From: Ectopseudomonas alcaliphila
Lineage (GTDB): Bacteria > Pseudomonadota > Gammaproteobacteria > Pseudomonadales > Pseudomonadaceae
DNA: 64,000 bases
Assembly: GCF_900101755.1 (NCBI RefSeq)
Contig: NZ_FNAE01000001.1
Span: 434,001-498,000 of the forward strand
Direction: 5' to 3'
Part shown: piece after piece, positions 40,596 to 48,746 of the stretch
Position numbering within the stretch: the stretch's first letter is position 1
How the letters are laid out: each line of letters begins with the position of its first letter
Translations under genes and position numbers: made by a program
Notes under the pieces: generated by a model
Told to the model about the DNA's origin: nothing
Databases searched by the model: none
The model's input: the letters and a program-made list of their open reading frames with translations, nothing else

Positions 40596-42524
40596 ATGCG
40601 CAGTCGCTTTCTCTCTGTAGTTTCCTGTCTGATTCTCACCGCCAGCGGCGTCGCCAGTGTCGAAGCTGCCAGCCTCACCCAGCAGCGCCAGTACTATGAC
40701 GAAGCCAAGCGGGCCTTGGCCAAGGGCGACAGCGGCCCTTATCGCCAATACGCCAGCGCGCTACGCGATTACCCACTGACGCCTTATCTGGCCTATGACG
40801 AGCTGACCAACCGGCTGAAATCGGCCAGCAATGCCGAGATCGAGAAGTTTCTCGCCGAACATGGCGACCTGCCCCAGGCCAGCTGGATGAAACTGCGCTG
40901 GTTGCGCTGGCTGGCCGAGCGTGGTGACTGGAAGCCTTTCCTCGATCACTACGATGCCAAGCTCAATTTCACCGAACTGGACTGCCTGTACGGCCAGTAC
41001 CAGCTCAGCCACGGCCTGACTGCCGAAGGCAACATCACCGCCGAAAAGCTCTGGCTGGTGGGCAAATCCCAACCCAACGCCTGTGACCCGCTATTCGAGC
41101 GCTGGGCCGCCAATGGCCAGCTCACCGAGCAGCGTCGCTGGCAGCGCACCAAACTGGCGGTGGAAAGCGGCAACTACGGCCTGGCCAACTTCCTGATCAA
41201 AGGCATGCCAACGCTCGGCGAGCGCGGCAAGCTGATGGTCGAAGTGGCGCAGAAGCCGCAGCTGCTGAAGAACACCGCGCGCTTCGCACCTGCCGATGAC
41301 GCCATGAGCGATGTAGTCGGCCTCGGCTTGCGTCGCCTGGCTCGGCAGAGCCCGGAAGATGCCTTGGCCCTCCTCGACGGCTACGCCCAGCGCATGAAGT
41401 TCTCCGCGGACGAACAGGTCGCCATCGCCCGGCAGATCGGCCTGCGCCTGGCGCAACGCTTCGATCTGCGCGGCCTGCAGGTGATGGCCAAGTACGACCC
41501 GCAACTGCGTGACAACACCGTCAGCGAGTGGCGCGCACGTCTGCTGCTGCGTCACGGCCGCTGGGAAGAGGCCTATCAACTGACCCAGAGCATGCCGTCC
41601 GATCTGGCCAGCAGCAACCGCTGGCGCTATTGGAATGCGCGCAGCCTGCAACTGGCGCAACCCAACAGCCAGCAACCGGCGGTGCTGTTCCAGGCACTGG
41701 CCAAGGAACGCGACTTCTATGGTTTCATGGCCGCGGATCAGGTCAAGGCGCCTTACGCGCTGAACAACCAGCCACTGGCCCTCGATCCCAAGGTGGTGCA
41801 GAAGGTACGCAATACTGCCGGTATCAAGCGCGCGATGGAATTTCATGAACGCGGGCAGATCGTCGATGGCCGCCGCGAGTGGTATCACGTCAGCCGTCTG
41901 TTCAGCCGTGACGAACTGGTGGCCCAGGCGCGCCTGGCCTACGAAATGGAGTGGTACTTCCCGGCCATCCGCACCATCAGCCAGGCCCAGTACTGGGACG
42001 ACCTAGAAGTGCGCTTCCCCATGGCCCATCGAGGCGAGCTGGTGCGCGAGGCAAAGCGCCGTGATCTGCATTCGAGCTGGGTGTTCGCCATCACCCGCCA
42101 GGAAAGTGCCTTCATGGCCGACGCCCGCTCCCACGCAGGCGCCATGGGCCTGATGCAGCTGATGCCTGCTACCGCCAAGGAAACCGCGCGCAAGTTCGGC
42201 ATTCCCCTGGCCTCGCCGCAGCATGTACTCAACCCGGACACCAATATCCAGCTGGGCGCCGCCTACCTGAGCCAGGTATATGGCCAGTTCAATGGCAACC
42301 GCGTGCTCGCTTCGGCCGCCTACAACGCCGGCCCCGGTCGGGTGCGCCAGTGGCTGCGTGGTGCCAATCACCTCAGCTATGACGTGTGGGTGGAGAACAT
42401 TCCGTTCGACGAAACCCGCCAGTACGTGCAGAACGTATTGTCCTACTCGGTGATCTACGGCCAGAAGCTGGGCGCGCCCCACCCGCTGGTGGCGTGGAAC
42501 GAGCGGTTCTTTGAGGACCAATGA
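40596..42524 (+). CDS. slt: Soluble lytic murein transglycosylase Slt
   Basis: A 642-residue periplasmic enzyme that cleaves peptidoglycan between MurNAc and GlcNAc to give anhydro ends. It has a signal peptide (FLSVVSCLILTASGVASVEA), a long helical superhelix domain, and a C-terminal catalytic domain. There, ITRQESAFMADARSHAGAMG holds the catalytic Glu, followed by LMQLMPATA and AAYNAGPGRV. ATG 40596 is chosen for the signal peptide. The last gene before the low-GC island. Confidence 0.95.
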   Translation: MRSRFLSVVSCLILTASGVASVEAASLTQQRQYYDEAKRALAKGDSGPYRQYASALRDYPLTPYLAYDELTNRLKSASNAEIEKFLAEHGDLPQASWMKLRWLRWLAERGDWKPFLDHYDAKLNFTELDCLYGQYQLSHGLTAEGNITAEKLWLVGKSQPNACDPLFERWAANGQLTEQRRWQRTKLAVESGNYGLANFLIKGMPTLGERGKLMVEVAQKPQLLKNTARFAPADDAMSDVVGLGLRRLARQSPEDALALLDGYAQRMKFSADEQVAIARQIGLRLAQRFDLRGLQVMAKYDPQLRDNTVSEWRARLLLRHGRWEEAYQLTQSMPSDLASSNRWRYWNARSLQLAQPNSQQPAVLFQALAKERDFYGFMAADQVKAPYALNNQPLALDPKVVQKVRNTAGIKRAMEFHERGQIVDGRREWYHVSRLFSRDELVAQARLAYEMEWYFPAIRTISQAQYWDDLEVRFPMAHRGELVREAKRRDLHSSWVFAITRQESAFMADARSHAGAMGLMQLMPATAKETARKFGIPLASPQHVLNPDTNIQLGAAYLSQVYGQFNGNRVLASAAYNAGPGRVRQWLRGANHLSYDVWVENIPFDETRQYVQNVLSYSVIYGQKLGAPHPLVAWNERFFEDQ

Positions 42525-42596
42525 GCATCAGCCAAAACGCTGAGGTCCAGCTCTGCCACCTTGGCCTCCGCCAACAGAGGCCATAACCCCGATAAC

Positions 42597-42625
42597 AGCC
42601 GCTGCAGGGCAAGCCTGCAGCGGCT
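42597..42625. terminator. Hairpin downstream of slt
   Basis: AGCCGCTGCAGG, loop GCAAG, CCTGCAGCGGCT: a perfect 12-bp stem. No T run follows, so it may stabilise the mRNA end or act with Rho. Confidence 0.6.
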
Positions 42626-42807
42626 CGAACGCAGAACAGCCTGCCTGGCTGAGCCCTGCAACTGCCTGCAGTCTCTCCAGCTATATCGCTGACCGCCTCC
42701 ATACGCATCCTCTGATCCCGTTCAAGCTCCCCCACGCTTTTCCGCAGCGATCCGCAACCAGCAAGGCTCGATCGGCATTTGTGGCTAATGGCATTCGATT
42801 CACGGAT

Positions 42808-42835
42808 GGAACCAGTCCGCCCCCAAAACCACACA
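42808..42835 (+). promoter_or_regulatory. hrp box (HrpL-type ECF sigma promoter)
   Basis: GGAACC at 42808-42813, 15 bases, then CCACACA at 42829-42835. This matches the core consensus GGAACC-N15/16-CCACNNA used by HrpL in Pseudomonas syringae-type Hrp systems. It points towards the 43015 gene, with a leader of about 175 bases. The only visible weakness is the long leader and a G where the extended consensus often has A after the first block. Confidence 0.75.
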
Positions 42836-43014
42836 GCGATATGGCTGTATGGCTGAAAGAGGCAACGGGTTATCGCTCAAACCTCAAACAGCGCGCAAAA
42901 AGCTGGGCCATTTCAGCCACACAACTCATAACAACGACGAAACGGCAGCATCACTGATGCCCACGCGATACGCGATTTGATGCTTTGTAGTTTCACAGAG
43001 AAAGAGGATTTTTT

Positions 43015-44607
43015 ATGGACGGAGTTTCACGTGGTAACCCTGCATTACCCGTTGTACCGAATGCTCAGATCGAGAATGACCCCCGCACCGAGGGCCGCCG
43101 GGCAACCGAGATAACTCCAGCGCAGCGCCAAGAAAACAACCGGGCCCAGATACAGGATCACCTGGACGCCATGTTCCAGAAATATCGCAAACCGACTGCG
43201 CTGCCGCCAGACGCTAGCGCGGAAGATCATGCGAAAGTCGCCGAACACAATAGAAAGATCGATGCCCTGGTTGCCTCCAGAGCCGAACTTCTGGCAAGTG
43301 AAGGTGAGGATCTCGAATCCGTTTGCAGAACGCTGGATAACGCCCGTTACCTCGACAAGGTTTCGACTTCAGGCTCTTCCTTTGTCGCTGGCCTACCTTT
43401 CGCCCTGGTTGCGGTTGCGCAGCACCTAAGCCCCAACCTTGTGGAAGCCCCCGCCAAAATGTTGACCAGCCTTGCTGGCACCAGTTCTCCCGTCGCCGAA
43501 GCAGCCGCTCAAGGACTCATCGGCAGTCTACAAGCGGTCGTGGCAGACCAAATCTCCACGGCCTCTCAAAATGAGATGAACAAGGACTCGCTCTTTCTCA
43601 AGGCCCCAGAAGAAAAGCTGCATGACGTCATGGTCGAGGCGTTGAAAGACAAAGAACCGAAGCAGTTAAGACAGGCCGCCGATGGCGCTGCAGAAATGCA
43701 GACATTCAGTGCGCGTAACGTCTTGCGTAACGGCCTTGACACGCACTTGTCCTCCAACGCGAATCAGCCCGGCCTTAGTCCGCAAGCACAAACGACAGCC
43801 ACAGCCAATGCGGCCAATTCGAAGGTGGCGATTACCAGCATCGGTGGTGTACTTGCCGGAATGGGAACTGGGCATCTGGCACGTATGCGAGAAGAGCGAA
43901 ATGACCTACGCGACGCAGCGCAGATCTTCGCGCGCAAAGATGCAGAGCCCAAGGAAAATATCGCAGATGAAAGAGACTGGTACGAAACCTACAAGGCAGC
44001 CAAGGACACCAGCAGCAAGTCCATGCTTTCTCACGGTGCCAGCCGCGTGGGCAATGCCGCGATCGGCACCCTGAGCAGCACCCTAGAGGGCGTACGCAGC
44101 CTCGGTACTGCACGTAGCGTTCTGGCCAATGGTGGCTTTTCCGCTGTGTTCAGTGGCGTCAGCGCAGCTCAGAAAGCGGCGACGGCTCCCATAAGCAATC
44201 CACTTGCCAAGGCTGCGGTCGATAACGCCATCAACCTTGTCGGCTCAGCCGCAGCATTCGGAGCATACGGAGCCATGGGCGCCGTTGGCCAGAAAATCGC
44301 TGATAAAGCAGCAGAGTGGTACGACAAAGATAACCATGCGGCACCCAAGGCAGCGGTCCGCGATACTGCGGTTGCCGGAGCTACCATGGCTCGGGATACC
44401 GCGGTGGCCGGCGCAACTATTGCCCGAGATACTGCAGTTGCCGGTGCATCCGCAGCAGTTGCCGGCGCGCACAAGGTCATGGATGGCGCTCGTGCCACAG
44501 GAAACTATGCCCTGGACTTAGGAGAAAGAGCAGCTCGTCAAGCAAGTGAGCTTCGTCAGCGTGTGAGGCCACAGCAGAATGGAAACGATGCAATGGAAAT
44601 GGTCTAG
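43015..44607 (+). CDS. Hypothetical protein, candidate type III effector
   Basis: A 530-residue protein I do not recognise. The N-terminus (MDGVSRGNPALPVVPNAQ) is polar and has Val at position 4, as many Hrp effectors do; there is no signal peptide. Residues 45-110 are charged and helical. Hydrophobic stretches lie near 118-137 (SFVAGLPFALVAVAQHL), 272-286 and 407-425 (LVGSAAAFGAYGAMGAVG). Residues 449-481 are three copies of an 11-residue Ala-rich repeat, and the tail is basic (RQASELRQRVRP). ATG 43015 has AGAGG 7 bases upstream. Sampled codons are less GC-rich than in slt. The hrp box and composition suggest a transferred effector, possibly membrane-active in the host; this is inference. 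Confidence 0.7.
   Translation: MDGVSRGNPALPVVPNAQIENDPRTEGRRATEITPAQRQENNRAQIQDHLDAMFQKYRKPTALPPDASAEDHAKVAEHNRKIDALVASRAELLASEGEDLESVCRTLDNARYLDKVSTSGSSFVAGLPFALVAVAQHLSPNLVEAPAKMLTSLAGTSSPVAEAAAQGLIGSLQAVVADQISTASQNEMNKDSLFLKAPEEKLHDVMVEALKDKEPKQLRQAADGAAEMQTFSARNVLRNGLDTHLSSNANQPGLSPQAQTTATANAANSKVAITSIGGVLAGMGTGHLARMREERNDLRDAAQIFARKDAEPKENIADERDWYETYKAAKDTSSKSMLSHGASRVGNAAIGTLSSTLEGVRSLGTARSVLANGGFSAVFSGVSAAQKAATAPISNPLAKAAVDNAINLVGSAAAFGAYGAMGAVGQKIADKAAEWYDKDNHAAPKAAVRDTAVAGATMARDTAVAGATIARDTAVAGASAAVAGAHKVMDGARATGNYALDLGERAARQASELRQRVRPQQNGNDAMEMV
44359..44457 (+). repeat. Three in-frame 33-bp repeats
   Basis: Codes for RDTAVAGATMA, RDTAVAGATIA and RDTAVAGASAA (44359-44391, 44392-44424, 44425-44457). 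The codons differ between copies although the residues hardly do, so the protein repeat is under selection or old. Confidence 0.9.
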
Positions 44608-44611
44608 CTCG

Positions 44612-44797
44612 ATGTTCAAAGGAAATGGCCGTGTAAGTAACGTCACTTCATCCGATATCTTGAAGGCAGACTCAAGAGGTCAATTGCCGAGCTCACTCTC
44701 GCCCCAAAGGATCGAGTGCAACGTCGCGGATGCCGGCACAACTGAAATATCGCAGGCTGTGCAGGCACCTCCCGGCGCGTTCATCCTCGACCGATAG
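44612..44797 (+). CDS. Possible small protein after the candidate effector
   Basis: A 61-codon ORF (MFKGNGRVSNVTSSDILKAD onwards) begins 4 bases after the stop of the 530-residue gene in another frame; an ATG at 44579 would extend it. Composition is polar, with Ser, Gln and Pro. Ribosome site support is weak (GGAAATGG). It could be a coupled small protein, the remnant of a second effector, or non-coding. Confidence 0.3.
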   Translation: MFKGNGRVSNVTSSDILKADSRGQLPSSLSPQRIECNVADAGTTEISQAVQAPPGAFILDR

Positions 44798-44856
44798 GCA
44801 ATACGGGACAAGCCAAGGATGGCTGCCCTGAGTGATAGCCGTTTGTAGCTCATCCT

Positions 44857-45663
44857 CTACTGCAGTATTTCAACCGGCATGCCGATCTGTAGTTCACCCA
44901 AACCGCGTGGCAGCAGGTTCTGCCCGAAATACACATCACCCTCGCGTTCACGGTAGGTCTTGAGCGTGGCCAGCGGCTCGCGCTGAGGATTACGCTCGCC
45001 GGTCTGCGGGTCGATGGTGGTGAGAATGCAGCGCGAGCAGCCCTTGGCCACCTCGAACTCCACTTCGCCGATACGGATGCGCTTCCAGCTGTCTTCGGCG
45101 TACGGCTCGCTACCGGTGACGACCAGGTTGGGGCGAAAACGCAGCATGGAAAGCGGCTGCCCGACACGCTGGGAGAGATCATCCAGCGACGCCTGGCCGA
45201 TCAGCAGCAGCGGGAAACCATCGGCGAAGGCCACACGGTCACCCGGCGCGGCATAAGCGGTGTCGACCTGACGGGTGCGCCCTTCCGGCACCTGCACCAG
45301 GCGGCAAGATTTGCCTAAAAATTCGCTGAGCCATGTGGCCGCTTCATCACCAGCATCCGGAACACGCAGGCTGTCACGCCAGACGATGACGCCGCGCAGA
45401 TCCTGCTCGGGATCAGGCAGCGCCACGGCCAGGTCAGCACGACCCGGCGCACTCAGGGTCAGGCCGCCGCGCGCATCGTACAGGGCGCTCAACTGACTCA
45501 TCTGCGGTAGCAGACGCTGAGTGATGAAACGGCCGTTGTCGGCGTCGACCAGCATCCAGCGCCGATCGCCCTGCAGGCCCAGACCGTCGACCGCGCTGCG
45601 CTGCAACACTTCGCCGCGGCCTGACTTGAGCGGATAACGGTACAGCCCCGAGAGACTCAGCAT
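44857..45663 (-). CDS. MOSC domain protein (YcbX-like)
   Basis: A 268-residue protein with an N-terminal beta-barrel domain (LSGLYRYPLKSGRGEVLQ) and a C-terminal MOSC domain (FRPNLVVTGSEPYAEDSW, GCSRCILTTIDPQTGERN, with the conserved Cys). MOSC proteins bind or transfer sulfur to the molybdenum cofactor; YcbX-type proteins reduce N-hydroxylated bases with a partner reductase. No ferredoxin domain is fused here. It marks return to ordinary GC-rich coding after the island. Confidence 0.88.
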   Translation of the reverse strand: MLSLSGLYRYPLKSGRGEVLQRSAVDGLGLQGDRRWMLVDADNGRFITQRLLPQMSQLSALYDARGGLTLSAPGRADLAVALPDPEQDLRGVIVWRDSLRVPDAGDEAATWLSEFLGKSCRLVQVPEGRTRQVDTAYAAPGDRVAFADGFPLLLIGQASLDDLSQRVGQPLSMLRFRPNLVVTGSEPYAEDSWKRIRIGEVEFEVAKGCSRCILTTIDPQTGERNPQREPLATLKTYREREGDVYFGQNLLPRGLGELQIGMPVEILQ

Positions 45664-45740
45664 GGGTCAGCTTCCTGTTGGCAAAACGCCGTTATACGAG
45701 CTGACGGCGACGCTCACAAGCACATCGGGGCATTAGGGGC

Positions 45741-46673
45741 TTAGCGAGGCTCGTCCAACTCGAGACGTTGACGAACCACATCGACCAGCTTGTCCGGCTG
45801 GAACTTGGACAGGAAGTTGTCGCAGCCGACCTTCTTCACCATCGCCTCGTTGAAACTACCCGACAGAGACGTGTGCAGCACCACGTAGAGATCCTTGAGG
45901 CGCGGATCGTTGCGAATTTCGCTGGTGAGGCGATAGCCGTCCATTTCCGGCATCTCGGCATCAGTGAAGATCATCAGCAACTTGTCGGTCATCACTTCGC
46001 CAGTGTCAGCCCAGCTTTTCAGCAGGTTGAGCGCCTTCAGACCGTCACTGGCCATATGCAGGCGAATACCCAGTTGCGACAGGGTATCGCGCACTTGAGT
46101 CAGCGCCACGTTGGAGTCGTCCACCAGCAGCACTTCACGGCCACGGGCTTTTTCCAGCAGCGGATCGGCAAGTTTTTCTTCGGAAACCTTGGTGCTCATC
46201 GGCACGATTTCGGCCAGCACCTTTTCCACGTCGATGACCTCGACGATCTGATCCTCGACCTTGGTGATGGCAGTCAGGTAATGCTGACGCCCGGCACCTC
46301 CTGGAGGCGGCAGGATCGATTCCCAGTTGAGGTTGAGAATGCGGTCGACACTGCCGACCAGGAAAGCCTGCACCGAGCGGTTGTATTCGGTGACGATGAT
46401 GGTGCTGCGCTCGTCCGGTACCAGCGGACGCATGCCGATGGCCTGGGACAGATCAATCACCGGCAGGGTCTGGCCACGCAGGTTGACCACGCCACAGACA
46501 TAACGATGGCGCTGCGGCATCAGCGTCAGCTTGGGCATCTGCAGGACTTCCTGCACCTTGAACACGTTGATCGCGAACAACTGACGACCTGCCAGGCGAA
46601 ACATGAGAATTTCCAGACGGTTCTCGCCGACCAGCTGTGTACGTTGATCCACGGAGTCGAGAATGCCGGCCAT
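45741..46673 (-). CDS. cheV: Chemotaxis coupling protein CheV
   Basis: A 310-residue protein with an N-terminal CheW domain (LEILMFRLAGRQLFAINVFK, VCGVVNLRGQTLPVIDL) and a C-terminal receiver domain (VLLVDDSNVALTQVRDTL, LMIFTDAEMPEMDGYRLT). CheV couples receptors to CheA and adapts by phosphorylation. ATG 46671-46673 has AGGAG 6 bases upstream. It is divergent from the chemosensory operon starting at 46930 and may or may not serve the same array. Confidence 0.93.
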   Translation of the reverse strand: MAGILDSVDQRTQLVGENRLEILMFRLAGRQLFAINVFKVQEVLQMPKLTLMPQRHRYVCGVVNLRGQTLPVIDLSQAIGMRPLVPDERSTIIVTEYNRSVQAFLVGSVDRILNLNWESILPPPGGAGRQHYLTAITKVEDQIVEVIDVEKVLAEIVPMSTKVSEEKLADPLLEKARGREVLLVDDSNVALTQVRDTLSQLGIRLHMASDGLKALNLLKSWADTGEVMTDKLLMIFTDAEMPEMDGYRLTSEIRNDPRLKDLYVVLHTSLSGSFNEAMVKKVGCDNFLSKFQPDKLVDVVRQRLELDEPR

Positions 46674-46929
46674 CGCCTGCTCCTGCTGAAATATGAACGG
46701 ATGCGGACCAGGCGCGAAGCCCTGGTACCAGGTTATCGGCAGGCCCTGAAAAAGCCGCAGCTTGGCTTTCTGCCACCATACTCGTTGACCAATACAGATA
46801 CCAGCCTGCCCTGCCTCGGACAATCCTCATCGGGGCGCCCCTAGGGGCGTCTAGGGGAGTCCCCGATATCGCACATACGTACCAATATCTATCGTTGGAG
46901 CATTCTCCTTCCAATAGAGATCAGCTCCC

Positions 46930-48018
46930 GTGCTCCCCTACTCCGCTCTCTGGACAGGTATCGTCATCAGTCTCGCCGGGCTTGCCGCCGGCATGCCCTG
47001 GCTGATCGGTGCAGGCTGCGCCCTCAGCGCCCTGGCCGCGTTGTTTCAGCGCCCCGCGCGTCCGGCGCCGACCGCCACTACAAGAATAGATGAAGCCCCC
47101 ACCGACGCGGCGCAGCAGACCAGTGTCGAGCCCCTGCTACTCGAAGTGCTGCCGGCCTGGAGCCAGAACCTCGGTCAGGTGCGGCAACTGGTGCAGGACA
47201 ACATCCAGCGCCTGTTCGAACGTTTCGCCGGCCTCAGCGGGCGCCTGGAGCAGACCCTGAGCAGCTCGGAACACAGCATCGGCGGCGGCGGCGTCACCGC
47301 CAGCCTGCGCGAGGCGCACCAGCGTCTGGACGAAGTCATCGCCTCGTTCCATGGCGCCAGTGCGCGCAAGAACGAACTGCTCGGCACCATCGCCCACCTG
47401 GACAGCTATGCCAGCGAACTGCAGAAGATGTCCAAGCTGGTGCAGGACATCGCCAGCCAGACCAACCTGCTCGCCCTCAATGCCGCCATCGAGGCCGCCC
47501 GCGCTGGCGAGCATGGCCGCGGCTTCTCGGTGGTCGCCGACGAGGTACGCAAGCTCTCCAGTCTGTCGGCCGAGACCGGTCAACGCATGGGCGAGAAGGT
47601 TGGCGAAATCAACCAGGCGATCCGCGCCACCGTGACCGCCGCCGAGGAACTGTCCGGCAGCGAGAAGAGCAATCTCGACTATCTCGACCAGGTGGCAGGC
47701 GAAGTGATGCAGCGCCTCAGCGCCAACCTCGACGAACTGTCCAGCAGCTCCCTGCAGTTGCAGCAGGACGCGCGCACCACCCAGGCGGACATCCAGGAAA
47801 TCATCGTCAGCCTGCAGTTTCAGGATCGTACCGACCAGATGCTCGACCACCTGCAGAGCGACCTTGGCCGCCTGCAGCAGGCCGTGCGCGAACAGGACGG
47901 CATCCTCGCCAACCCGACGCGCTGGCTCAGGGAACTGCGTGATCGCTTCACCACCGACGAAGAACGCCACGGTGGCCGGCGCAGCGCCAAACAGCAAGAC
48001 GACGTGACCTTTTTCTGA
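46930..48018 (+). CDS. Membrane-anchored MCP-like signalling protein without sensor domain
   Basis: A 362-residue protein. Two closely spaced hydrophobic segments at residues 5-38 leave almost no periplasmic loop. A linker and helices follow, then the MCP hairpin tip [37 protein letters not shown], described here as the region around residues 173-210. No HAMP or ligand domain is seen. It ends [12 protein letters not shown]. It probably senses an internal or membrane cue, or receives signals from other receptors. Start is GTG 46930, weakly supported by AGAGATC upstream. First gene of the chemosensory operon. Confidence 0.85.
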   Translation: MLPYSALWTGIVISLAGLAAGMPWLIGAGCALSALAALFQRPARPAPTATTRIDEAPTDAAQQTSVEPLLLEVLPAWSQNLGQVRQLVQDNIQRLFERFAGLSGRLEQTLSSSEHSIGGGGVTASLREAHQRLDEVIASFHGASARKNELLGTIAHLDSYASELQKMSKLVQDIASQTNLLALNAAIEAARAGEHGRGFSVVADEVRKLSSLSAETGQRMGEKVGEINQAIRATVTAAEELSGSEKSNLDYLDQVAGEVMQRLSANLDELSSSSLQLQQDARTTQADIQEIIVSLQFQDRTDQMLDHLQSDLGRLQQAVREQDGILANPTRWLRELRDRFTTDEERHGGRRSAKQQDDVTFF

Positions 48019-48039
48019 TTAGCCAAGGAGCAACCCGGC

Positions 48040-48405
48040 ATGGCCAAGACCATCCTGATCGTCGACGACTCCCTCTCCATGCGCCAGCTGGTGAAGATGA
48101 CCCTCTCTGGCGCCGGCCACACCGTGATCGAAGCGGTGGACGGGCGCGACGCCCTGAGCAAGCTCAACGGGCAGAAGATCAACCTGATCATCAGCGACGT
48201 GAACATGCCCAACCTCGACGGCATTGGCCTGGTCAAGGAAGTGAAGGCGCGCAACGAATACCGCTTCACCCCCATCGTGATGCTCACCACCGAGAGCGAA
48301 CAGGGCAAGAAAGCCGAGGGTCAGGCCGCCGGTGCCAAGGCCTGGATCGTCAAGCCATTCCAGCCGCAGCAATTGCTGGCGGCCGTCGACAAGCTGGCCA
48401 GCTGA
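48040..48405 (+). CDS. cheY: CheY-type response regulator
   Basis: A 121-residue single-domain receiver. Acidic pair D9-D10 and phosphorylated D53 (LIISDVNMPN) are present, with Thr in VMLTTES and Lys in AWIVKPFQP. No output domain. It follows the MCP-like gene by 21 bp and ends one base before the STAS gene. It should be phosphorylated by the CheA of this operon. Whether it meets a flagellar motor is unknown. Confidence 0.95.
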   Translation: MAKTILIVDDSLSMRQLVKMTLSGAGHTVIEAVDGRDALSKLNGQKINLIISDVNMPNLDGIGLVKEVKARNEYRFTPIVMLTTESEQGKKAEGQAAGAKAWIVKPFQPQQLLAAVDKLAS

Positions 48406-48406
48406 G

Positions 48407-48733
48407 ATGTTCGAGCTCATTCACGACCCGCAGCAGCAGCCCGAACGCCTGACGCTGGTCGGCAGCCTGACCATCTACGAAGTACGCCAGGCCCACGAAG
48501 CACTGTTGGCGGCCCTCGCCGGTAGCGCTGCGGGCGGTAGCTGGCAGCTCGACCTCGGCCAACTGGAAGAGCTGGACAGCGCCGGTGCCCAACTGCTGCT
48601 GGCCCTGCAGCGCCAACTGACACAACAGCAGGCAAGCCTGGAGGTCGTCAGTGCCGCCGACGGTCCGCGCGAGCTGCTGGAGGTGCTTCACCTGCAATCG
48701 CTCCTTCCCATCACCCCGACGGCACAGGCCTGA
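48407..48733 (+). CDS. STAS domain protein
   Basis: A 108-residue protein resembling anti-sigma-factor antagonists. It has LTLVGSLTIYEVRQAHEALL near the N-terminus and LDLGQLEELDSAGAQLLLAL, where the Ser of the DSAG motif is the usual phosphorylation site. Such proteins occur in a few chemosensory operons and may modulate CheA or a partner switch. No matching serine kinase or phosphatase gene is in the window. ATG 48407 lies one base after the cheY stop. Confidence 0.88.
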   Translation: MFELIHDPQQQPERLTLVGSLTIYEVRQAHEALLAALAGSAAGGSWQLDLGQLEELDSAGAQLLLALQRQLTQQQASLEVVSAADGPRELLEVLHLQSLLPITPTAQA

Positions 48734-48746
48734 GCCGGAGACGCAG

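Larger units (their letters stand above)
42525..43014. other. Low-GC intergenic region with hrp-box-like promoter
   Basis: 490 bp without a credible gene. A 12-bp-stem hairpin at 42597-42625 probably terminates slt. The hrp-box match is at 42808-42835. The remainder is less GC-rich than flanking genes (a hand count gave 30 G/C of 60 at 42841-42900). A 38-codon ORF from 42841 has no ribosome site. Confidence 0.7.

Noticed and set aside
42841..42957. 38-codon ORF within the leader of the candidate effector
   Set aside because: It begins about 6 bases after the hrp box, where transcription should start, and has no ribosome site.
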